NCBI GenBank assembly: GCA_019120525.1
Contig: DWUW01000105.1
Coordinates: 1 to 21,226 of the forward strand
Direction of reading: 5' to 3'
DNA length: 21,226 nucleotides
DNA from: Candidatus Eisenbergiella stercorigallinarum
GTDB lineage: Bacteria > Bacillota > Clostridia > Lachnospirales > Lachnospiraceae
Part shown: positions 16,021 to 21,226 of the stretch, piece after piece
Layout of the letters: each line of letters begins with the position of its first letter
Position numbering within the stretch: position 1 is the stretch's first letter
Made by a program: the position numbers and the translations under genes
Notes under the pieces: model-generated
The model's database searches: none
Told to the model about the DNA's origin: nothing
What the model saw: the letters and a program-made list of their open reading frames with translations, nothing else

Positions 16021-16049
16021 AGTTTACCACACAGACGGGTATCGGACAA
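16021..16049 (-). promoter_or_regulatory. Candidate promoter for the initiating-transferase operon
   Basis: On the minus strand, TTGTCC (16044-16049), a 17-base spacer and TAAACT (16021-16026). Both hexamers match the consensus at four of six positions and the spacing is ideal. It lies in the 147-base gap between the GT2 stop at 16060 and the transferase start at 15912, the largest gap in this half of the locus. No terminator is visible upstream, so read-through from the upstream block remains possible. Confidence 0.5.
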
Positions 16050-16059
16050 GTGGCGCGGC

Positions 16060-16812
16060 CTACAGCCGCCGCAGCGTCGCCCGCAGGGCCCAGAAAAACA
16101 GCTGGTACGCGCTCCCGGCGGCAGAAAGGCCCTCCTGGTCCCGGTACAGCCTCCAGATACGCCGCACCGCCTCCGCCTTGTTGGAGGAAAGGGAATTCTT
16201 CGGGCGCCTGTAGACCGCCAGGTTTTCATCCAGCCCGTAAGCCGTATACCCCGCCCGCAGGATCCGCCACCAGGTCGCCGTGTCCTCACTCTTCACATCC
16301 GGCATGAAGATCAGCTCCCTGTCGATCTTTTCCAGGTCAAACATCACCGTAGTGGTAAAGATCACCGTCCGGGACAGGGCTTCCCGATAGGAAAGTGTCC
16401 GCGGCACACGGACAACCTTCCCGTTTCCCACGCCGTTTTCATCCCCGAACTCATATGCGGTAAAAGCAAAAGCAGCCTGCCTTTCCTTCAGAAAGGCAAG
16501 CTCTCTTTCCAGCTTTGTTTTTTTCCACAGATCATCGGAATCCAGGAAGGCCAGATACCGCCCTTCCGCCAGGCGGATCCCTTCGTTGCGCGTACGCGCC
16601 GCGCCGACATTTTCCGTAAGCCGCACCGGGCGGATCCGTCCGTCCGCGCGGGCCATATCCTGGAGCAGGCGGAAGCTTTCGTCCGAAGAGCAGTCGTCCA
16701 CGGCGATCAGCTCCCAGTCCTGATGGGTCTGTTCCTGTACGGATGCGACCGTCTGTCCGATCCAGGCCGCCGCATTGAACACAGGCATCACAATACTGAT
16801 CCGTTCACTCAT
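16060..16812 (-). CDS. GT2 family glycosyltransferase
   Basis: 250 residues, the compact form of the family. ISIVMPVFNAAAWIGQTV at the start, DDCSSDES at 39-46, NVGAARTRNEGI at 68-79 and DSDD at 91-94 are present. The catalytic-base region is EDTATWWRILRAG, with the conserved ED and W of this subgroup. There is no membrane helix. It starts seven bases after the GtrB-like gene and is the last gene before the candidate internal promoter. Similar short GT2s are common in capsule loci. Donor and acceptor are unknown. Confidence 0.88.
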   Translation of the reverse strand: MSERISIVMPVFNAAAWIGQTVASVQEQTHQDWELIAVDDCSSDESFRLLQDMARADGRIRPVRLTENVGAARTRNEGIRLAEGRYLAFLDSDDLWKKTKLERELAFLKERQAAFAFTAYEFGDENGVGNGKVVRVPRTLSYREALSRTVIFTTTVMFDLEKIDRELIFMPDVKSEDTATWWRILRAGYTAYGLDENLAVYRRPKNSLSSNKAEAVRRIWRLYRDQEGLSAAGSAYQLFFWALRATLRRL

Positions 16813-16819
16813 AGTATTC

Positions 16820-17749
16820 TCAGATTTCTTCCTTTATCAGATAAATCGGCCTCTTTTTCACTTCCATATAAGTTTTGGACAGATACTGCCCCACGATCCC
16901 GAGACAGAACAGCTGCACGCCGCTCACCATACAGATGATACAGGTCATGGAAGGCCAGCCGCCTACGGGATCCCCGAAAAGCAGCGTTTTGATGATGATG
17001 ACGAAGATCATCAGAAACGCGATGATGCAGAACAGGACGCCCATCACGGAGGCCAGCGCGAGCGGTACCGTAGAAAAGGCGGTAATGCCGTCGATCGCGT
17101 ACAGGAACAGCTTCCAGAAGGACCACTTCGTCTCGCCGTGCGCGCGCTCGATATTTTCGTATTCCATCCATCTGGTCTTAAAGCCGACCCAGCCGAAGAT
17201 CCCCTTGGTGAAGCGGTTGTACTCCGTCATGCGCAGGATCGCGTCCACCACCTGTCTGGTCATAAGCCGGTAGTCCCTTGCCCCGTCCACGATCTCCGTT
17301 TTGGAGATATGATTCACCAGCCGGTAAAACATGCGGGCAAAAAAAGAACGGATGGGCGGCTCTCCCTTTCGGGACACCCTTCTTGTGGCGACGGAATCAT
17401 ACCCTTCCTGGATATGGGAAAACATTTCCGGAAGCAGGGACGGCGGATCCTGCAGGTCCGCGTCCATCATCACCACGTAATCCCCCTTCGATTTTTCCAG
17501 TCCGGCGTAAATGGCCGCTTCCTTCCCGAAATTCCGGGAAAAGGAAATCAGGCGCACCCTTCCATCCCTTTCGCGCAGTTTCTTCACCTCGCGTACAGTC
17601 CCGTCCCTGGAACCGTCGTCGATATACAAAATCTCCACCTCCAGCCCTTCCTTTTCAAAAAAAGGCCGGTTCTTCATCAGCTCCTCATAAAAACAGGCGA
17701 CATTTTCCTCCTCGTTGTAACAGGGGACAATGACACTAAGCAGACTCAT
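16820..17749 (-). CDS. GtrB-like polyprenyl-phosphate glycosyltransferase
   Basis: 309 residues from the chosen ATG, which has AGAGGA about six bases upstream and begins the domain at once (MSLLSVIVPCYNEEEN). The frame runs 72 codons further upstream, overlapping the Spo0A_C-like gene, without domain content. IDDGSRDGT (43-51), SRNFGKEAAIYAG (71-83), MDADLQDPPSLLPEM (95-109) and FTKGIFGWVGFKT (180-192) are the markers of the GtrB/DPM1-like family. Two C-terminal helices follow (about 230-257 and 266-290). The family loads a sugar from a nucleotide donor onto undecaprenyl phosphate for use on the outer face of the membrane. A partner flippase and a GT-C transferase would be expected; the partial membrane protein at 20343 is a possible partner. 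Confidence 0.9.
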   Translation of the reverse strand: MSLLSVIVPCYNEEENVACFYEELMKNRPFFEKEGLEVEILYIDDGSRDGTVREVKKLRERDGRVRLISFSRNFGKEAAIYAGLEKSKGDYVVMMDADLQDPPSLLPEMFSHIQEGYDSVATRRVSRKGEPPIRSFFARMFYRLVNHISKTEIVDGARDYRLMTRQVVDAILRMTEYNRFTKGIFGWVGFKTRWMEYENIERAHGETKWSFWKLFLYAIDGITAFSTVPLALASVMGVLFCIIAFLMIFVIIIKTLLFGDPVGGWPSMTCIICMVSGVQLFCLGIVGQYLSKTYMEVKKRPIYLIKEEI

Positions 17750-17763
17750 CTGTTCCTCTTTTC

Positions 17764-17781
17764 TGCGGCCGAACGGCCGCA
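17764..17781 (-). other. GC-rich hairpin before the GtrB-like gene
   Basis: TGCGGCCG and CGGCCGCA form a nearly loop-less perfect inverted repeat of 18 bases, which would fold as a 7-bp stem with a four-base loop. It lies two bases after the stop of the Spo0A_C-like gene and just before the GtrB-like ribosome binding site. It is followed by GAAAAGAGG rather than a T run, so it is not a standard terminator. It may separate the two messages by processing or stabilise an end. Confidence 0.5.
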
Positions 17782-17783
17782 CT

Positions 17784-18161
17784 TCATTCCGCGGAAAGGT
17801 CAAGCCGTACCCGATCCGCGATCCTGGCAATATACTCACTGTTGGTCGGGCGGGGCGCGCCCGATAAGCTGCTGTAGCCGAACAGCTCCTCAAACGTCGC
17901 CGGGTTCCCTCTTTCCCAGGAAACCTCGATCGCGTTGCGGATCGCCCGCTCCACTCTCTGGACATTGGTATGAAAGCGCTTCGCGATCCCCGGATACAAA
18001 AGCTTGGTCACGCTCCCCACCAGCTCCATATCCCCTGCGGCGAGCACGACAGCCTCGCGCAGATAATAATATCCCCTCAGATGGGCCGGCACTCCCAGCT
18101 CCAGCATCATCGCGGACACGTAACGTTCCATCTGTGTTTCCGTCGCCTCTATGGTTATCAT
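17784..18161 (-). CDS. Free-standing Spo0A C-terminal-domain DNA-binding protein
   Basis: 125 residues from an ATG with AGGAGG nine bases upstream; an ATG eight codons earlier has no good site. The whole chain aligns with the effector domain of Spo0A. LGVPAHLRGYYYLREAV (22-38), DMELVGSVTKLLYPGIAKRF (44-63), QRVERAIRNAIEVSWERGN (68-86), LFGYSS (93-98) and PTNSEYIARIADRVRL (105-120) correspond to the conserved blocks of B. subtilis Spo0A as I recall them. The phosphoacceptor receiver domain is wholly missing, so it cannot be activated by the phosphorelay in the usual way. In the recognition-helix block the usual SRVERAIRH reads QRVERAIRN, which might alter DNA preference. It probably regulates this locus, as an inference from position. 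It lies between manC and the GtrB-like gene; a 12-bp palindrome and an imperfect 0A box lie in its leader. Confidence 0.9.
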   Translation of the reverse strand: MITIEATETQMERYVSAMMLELGVPAHLRGYYYLREAVVLAAGDMELVGSVTKLLYPGIAKRFHTNVQRVERAIRNAIEVSWERGNPATFEELFGYSSLSGAPRPTNSEYIARIADRVRLDLSAE

Positions 18162-18183
18162 ATCCTGCTTCCTCCTGCGTTCC

Positions 18184-18195
18184 ATTTCCGGAAAT
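18184..18195. promoter_or_regulatory. 12-bp palindrome in the Spo0A_C gene leader
   Basis: ATTTCCGGAAAT is a perfect 12-base palindrome centred about 28 bases upstream of the start codon of the Spo0A_C-like gene. It is the longest of four leader copies of the core TTCCGGAA in the window (others at 5026, 5040 and 6239). It is a candidate operator, possibly autoregulatory. Confidence 0.45.
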
Positions 18196-18258
18196 CTTTT
18201 CCAGAACCTATCTTAACACGCCCGCAGGCCAAAACAGAATCGGAATCCATCGAGAAAT

Positions 18259-18265
18259 TTCGACT
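18259..18265 (-). promoter_or_regulatory. Imperfect 0A box upstream of the Spo0A_C gene
   Basis: The minus strand reads AGTCGAA, one mismatch from the Spo0A box TGTCGAA. It overlaps the manC stop codon and lies about 100 bases before the Spo0A_C-like start. A seven-base near-match is weak evidence by itself; its position ahead of a gene for a Spo0A-type DNA-binding domain is the reason to list it. Confidence 0.3.
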
Positions 18266-19323
18266 TACAGGTACTCCTCTTCCCCTTTTTCCGTCAGCGT
18301 CTCCACGATCTCCTTTACCCGCTGCGCCTGGGATGCGGGACATACCAGGACCGACTTCCCGGCCTGTACCATGATCAGGTCCTTCACTCCAACCGCAGCG
18401 ACCAGCCTGTCTACAGAATACGCGGTACAGCCATGGCTGTCAAGCAGCAAAGTCTTCCCCACCGTGATGTTGCCGTCCCGGTCCCGTTCCTTCAGGGCGT
18501 CGAAGGCGTCCCAGCCCCCCACGTCGCTCCAGCCGAAATCGCCGGGAATCATCAGTACATGGTCCGCTCTTTCCAGGATGCCGTAATCCACGGAGATTTT
18601 GGGGATCTTCGGATAGATCTCCCATAAAGCGGCCTCTTCCCTCCCGGTCCCGAAGCTCTCCGCCAGCTTCTCCAGATACGCGTAGATATCCGGGAGAAGC
18701 CTTTGGAACCAGGAAAGGATGGTGGACGCGCGCCAGATGAACATGCCGCTGTTCCAGACATAACCCTCCGCCAGATACCGCTTTGCCGTTTCCTCATCCG
18801 GTTTTTCCACAAATTCCTCTACCCTGCGCCAGGCTTTCCCCTCCACAGCGGTATTTTTTATATAGCCGTACCCCGTAGACGGGAAGGTGGGGCGGATCCC
18901 CACCGTGACCAGGGCGTCCGTCTCCTCCGCCGCGGCCACAGCCTCCCGGAGAGTCTGCCGGAAGCCTTCCTCATCCCGGATATAAGGATCGGAAGGGACC
19001 ACGCACAGAATGCCGTCCCCGTACTTTTTCAGGATGGTCATCGCCGCATACCCGATGCAGGCCGCCGTATTTCTTGCGGCCGGCTCCTTCAGGATATGGT
19101 CCTGCGGCACCCGTCCCGCAGTCTGGGCAAGCATCTGTTGAGCCTGCGCAGCGTTTGTCACGATAAAGGTTTCCCCGACCACTCCCGAAAGACGGTCCAG
19201 GGCCTCGTTGACCAGGGTTTCCTTTCCCGAAAGATTTAAGAACTGCTTCGGCTTTTCCCTGGTGGAAAGCGGCCACAGTCTGGTCCCGCCGCCTCCGGCC
19301 ATCACCACTCCATATCGATTCAT
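18265..19323 (-). CDS. manC: Mannose-1-phosphate guanylyltransferase
   Basis: 352 residues, the single-domain form without the C-terminal phosphomannose isomerase cupin. The signature loop MAGGGGTRLWPLS with REKPKQFL covers 8-29; KEPAARNTAACIGYAA (79-94), FVEKPD (171-176), YVWNSGMFIW (188-197) and DFGWSDVGGWDAF (262-274) follow, all specific to ManC. It makes GDP-mannose from mannose-1-phosphate and GTP in the cytoplasm. The usual PSDH metal/nucleotide segment reads PSDP here (110-113). Upstream lies GDP-L-fucose synthase, so the GDP-mannose is probably directed to GDP-fucose, although gmd is not in view. The next gene, for the Spo0A_C protein, starts about 100 bases downstream. Confidence 0.93.
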   Translation of the reverse strand: MNRYGVVMAGGGGTRLWPLSTREKPKQFLNLSGKETLVNEALDRLSGVVGETFIVTNAAQAQQMLAQTAGRVPQDHILKEPAARNTAACIGYAAMTILKKYGDGILCVVPSDPYIRDEEGFRQTLREAVAAAEETDALVTVGIRPTFPSTGYGYIKNTAVEGKAWRRVEEFVEKPDEETAKRYLAEGYVWNSGMFIWRASTILSWFQRLLPDIYAYLEKLAESFGTGREEAALWEIYPKIPKISVDYGILERADHVLMIPGDFGWSDVGGWDAFDALKERDRDGNITVGKTLLLDSHGCTAYSVDRLVAAVGVKDLIMVQAGKSVLVCPASQAQRVKEIVETLTEKGEEEYL

Positions 19324-19348
19324 ACCGTTTTCCCTCTTTCTTTATCCT

Positions 19349-20302
19349 TTATACGCCCCGCGCCTGGTCCACATTTTCACGGAACCACTCATAGGCAAGC
19401 TTTACGCCCTCCTCCAGTTCCACCCTGTGCGTCCAGCCAAGGCCGTGCAGCTTCGTCACATCCGTCAGCTTCCTTGGCGTTCCGTCCGGCATGGCCGTAT
19501 TCCATACGATCTCTCCCTGATATCCCACCGTATCCCGTACGATCTCAGCAAGCTGCCGTATGGTCACTTCCTTTCCGGTGCCAATGTTCACATGCTGCTC
19601 TCCGCTGTAGTTTTCCAGCAGGAACACACAGGCGTCCGCCATATCGTCCACATAAAGGAATTCCCTGAGCGGCGTACCGGTTCCCCACAGCTCCACGGAA
19701 GGGGCGCCGTTCACCTTTGCCTCATGGAATTTGCGGATCATGGCCGGAAGCACATGGCTGCCCTGCAGGTCATAATTGTCATGCGGGCCATACAGATTGG
19801 TCGGCATACAGCTGATGAAGTCGTCCCCATACTGTTTCTTGAAAAATCGGCACATTTCCAGGCCGGAGATCTTGGCGATGGCATAGGCCTCATTTGTCGT
19901 CTCCAGCGGCCCGGTCAGAAGCGCGTCCTCCGGGATCGGCTGAGGCGCCATACGCGGATAGATACAGGTGCTTCCCAGGAAAAGAAGCTTCTTCACCCCG
20001 AAGTCATGGCAGCATTTGATCACATTGCACTGGATCTGCATATTTTCCCAGGCAAACTCCGCAGGCGCCGTATTGTTGGCGTTGATGCCTCCCACCTTTG
20101 CCGCGGCGAGCACCACCGCGTCCGGCTTCTCTTCCTCAAAAAAGGCCCGGACAGCGACCTGGTCGCACAGATCCAGTTCTTTATGCGTCCTTCCGATGAT
20201 ATTCTCATACCCCTTTTTCTTCAGGCTCCGCACGATGGCGCTTCCCACCAGTCCCCGGTGGCCCGCCACATAAATCTTATCCGTCTTTTTTATTGTCGCC
20301 AT
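19349..20302 (-). CDS. fcl: GDP-L-fucose synthase
   Basis: 317 residues from the chosen start; the frame offers ATGs 4 and 10 codons earlier, but the purine-rich AAAGGATGG sits at a usable distance only from this one. NADP-binding GHRGLVG is at 14-20; the catalytic Ser111 lies in LGSTCIYP and the Tyr140/Lys144 pair in NEAYAIAK. The segment PQPIPEDALLTGPLE is characteristic of the 3,5-epimerase/4-reductase. It converts GDP-4-keto-6-deoxymannose to GDP-L-fucose. Its substrate needs GDP-mannose 4,6-dehydratase, which is not present here and may lie beyond the right edge or elsewhere. It begins 40 bases after the membrane protein and ends 25 bases before manC. Confidence 0.94.
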   Translation of the reverse strand: MATIKKTDKIYVAGHRGLVGSAIVRSLKKKGYENIIGRTHKELDLCDQVAVRAFFEEEKPDAVVLAAAKVGGINANNTAPAEFAWENMQIQCNVIKCCHDFGVKKLLFLGSTCIYPRMAPQPIPEDALLTGPLETTNEAYAIAKISGLEMCRFFKKQYGDDFISCMPTNLYGPHDNYDLQGSHVLPAMIRKFHEAKVNGAPSVELWGTGTPLREFLYVDDMADACVFLLENYSGEQHVNIGTGKEVTIRQLAEIVRDTVGYQGEIVWNTAMPDGTPRKLTDVTKLHGLGWTHRVELEEGVKLAYEWFRENVDQARGV

Positions 20303-20342
20303 TTTATTGTCCATCCTTTCCGCTGCCGTCACAGCTTATCCG

Positions 20343-21226
20343 TCATTTTCCGCTCCGGGCGGGCCGGAAGCCCGCTTTCAGATTTCCGTTTTCACGCAGT
20401 TCGATCTCCTGTATCCTGGGGGAAGAGGGAAACGCGTCGTACCCGATCTTCCCTCCGTCCAGCGGGACGTAGACCGAAACGCCGTCAAGCTCCCAGACGG
20501 ACGCTTCATATTTTCCATAAGCCTGCTGCCTGAGATAATACGGCTGCGCGGCCGTCTCCCGGACAGCCCCCGCCAGGTCCGCCGCCTTATAAAGCAGGAA
20601 AACGCTCATGCACAGCAGGAAGATGCGCCGGCAGAGCCCTTCCCGCCTTCCTCCTCTTCCCGCGGCCATGCAGAACCAGAAACCGGCCATTCCCGCGGGC
20701 AGCGCGATCACATAGGCATAGCCATACCGCACCAGGGGCGCGGAAAACTGCCAGAAGAGATACCCCGCTGCCAGGACCGCCCCATACAGGAACCAGTCCC
20801 CTGCAGGCAGGCCGGGTACCTGCTCCCACAGTCCATCGCGGTTTCCCTTATTTTTGCGCAGCACCGCCCTTCCGGCCGCCGCCAGGGATACCACCCCCGC
20901 CGCCATGCCGAGGACGCAGGAGGCCACCCACAGCTTCTCCATGCCGCGCAGCCGCCCAAACCAGTCCCCCGCCCACTCGAAAAAGGGCGTATCGTACAGA
21001 TTCACATCATACAGCCCTCTGGCAAATACCTGGATCTCCTTCGCGTCAGAATCCGCGTACCCCTTTTCTATCTTCCAGTCCACCGGGAAAAGATCCACAA
21101 AGGTAAAGGGATAGAACAGCCAGCCTGAGATCAGCACGCCCCGGGCCATCCAGGGCAGGCAGATCAGGAATCCTAGCCCCACATACAGGCCGATCTGCTT
21201 CCAGGCCCGTTCCCGGATGAGCATGG
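20343..21226 (-). CDS. C-terminal part of polytopic membrane protein, LIC_10190-like (partial)
   Basis: About 293 residues are visible and the frame stays open to the right edge; the ATG at 21222-21224 is probably internal. There are four or five hydrophobic segments (about 11-36, 98-119, 146-161, 168-188 and 200-216 of the visible part). The stretch FWQFSAPLVRYGYAYVIALP and the soluble tail with VYVPLDGGKIGYDAFPSSP recall the LIC_10190 family of large membrane proteins found in polysaccharide loci. These have a GT-C-like look and an unproven function. A transferase using a polyprenyl-phosphate sugar, such as that made by the GtrB-like protein, would fit, but this is inference. Confidence 0.65.
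   Translation of the reverse strand, partial: MLIRERAWKQIGLYVGLGFLICLPWMARGVLISGWLFYPFTFVDLFPVDWKIEKGYADSDAKEIQVFARGLYDVNLYDTPFFEWAGDWFGRLRGMEKLWVASCVLGMAAGVVSLAAAGRAVLRKNKGNRDGLWEQVPGLPAGDWFLYGAVLAAGYLFWQFSAPLVRYGYAYVIALPAGMAGFWFCMAAGRGGRREGLCRRIFLLCMSVFLLYKAADLAGAVRETAAQPYYLRQQAYGKYEASVWELDGVSVYVPLDGGKIGYDAFPSSPRIQEIELRENGNLKAGFRPARSGK

Noticed and set aside
15909..16289. Minus-strand open frame between the GT2 and the initiating transferase
   Set aside because: It is out of frame with the GT2 gene it mostly overlaps, Arg/Gly-rich, and covers the candidate promoter.
17750..17965. 72-codon N-terminal extension of the GtrB-like protein
   Set aside because: The catalytic domain begins exactly at the later ATG, which has a ribosome binding site; the extension overlaps the Spo0A_C-like gene in another frame.
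16775..18586. Plus-strand open frame of 603 codons
   Set aside because: It runs antisense through the GtrB-like, Spo0A_C-like and manC genes, all clearly recognisable on the other strand.
1..21226. CRISPR arrays, tRNA or rRNA genes, insertion sequences
   Set aside because: No spaced direct repeats of CRISPR type, cloverleaf candidates, rRNA segments or transposase genes were seen. The only tandem array is the 18-bp repeat at 2645-2716, which has no spacers.

Overview
The window reads as a surface-polysaccharide (capsule or exopolysaccharide) biosynthesis region from a GC-rich member of the Clostridia, most likely Lachnospiraceae. The grounds are strong GGAGG-type ribosome binding sites, a Spo0A-type DNA-binding protein, an EpsG-type polymerase, and a membrane-anchored sensor/regulator of a kind common in that family. 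No 16S or other marker is present, so the family is an inference. All genes run on the minus strand except one, dcd.

Layout, following minus-strand transcription from right to left. (a) 21226-16060: the C-terminal part of a polytopic membrane protein resembling the LIC_10190 family, then GDP-L-fucose synthase, mannose-1-phosphate guanylyltransferase (manC), a 125-residue protein that is a free-standing Spo0A C-terminal DNA-binding domain, a GtrB-like polyprenyl-phosphate glycosyltransferase and a GT2 glycosyltransferase. (b) 15912-6982: a tightly packed operon behind a candidate promoter at 16021-16049. It holds the initiating polyprenyl-phosphate sugar-phosphate transferase, a Wzz-like chain-length protein with a degenerate kinase-like tail, a GT-A glycosyltransferase, an EpsG-type polymerase, a GT2, two GT4s and a final GT2. 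Most of these junctions are ATGA or longer overlaps. (c) 6443-6976: dcd (dCTP deaminase), alone on the plus strand and convergent with block b. (d) 6133-446: pseB, pseC, a GT2, an ATP-grasp ligase and an alpha/beta hydrolase, behind a good promoter at 6302-6330. (e) 385-1: the start of a membrane-anchored, probably AraC-type or histidine-kinase regulator, visibly more AT-rich, whose apparent third codon is a stop.

Working together: manC and fucose synthase point to GDP-L-fucose (gmd is not in the window). PseB and PseC make UDP-4-amino-4,6-dideoxy-L-AltNAc. The remaining pseudaminic-acid enzymes are absent; a GT2, an ATP-grasp ligase and an esterase-like hydrolase follow instead, suggesting that the amino sugar is used directly or N-acylated. 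Block b begins the repeat unit on polyprenyl phosphate, extends it, polymerises it and sets its length. No flippase is visible.

The most unusual elements are the solo Spo0A_C regulator inside a sugar locus; four copies of the palindrome TTCCGGAA concentrated in the leaders of pseB, pseC and the Spo0A_C gene; a hairpin-plus-U-tract terminator between pseB and pseC; the shortened Pse pathway with a ligase; and a chain-length protein carrying what looks like a dead BY-kinase domain.
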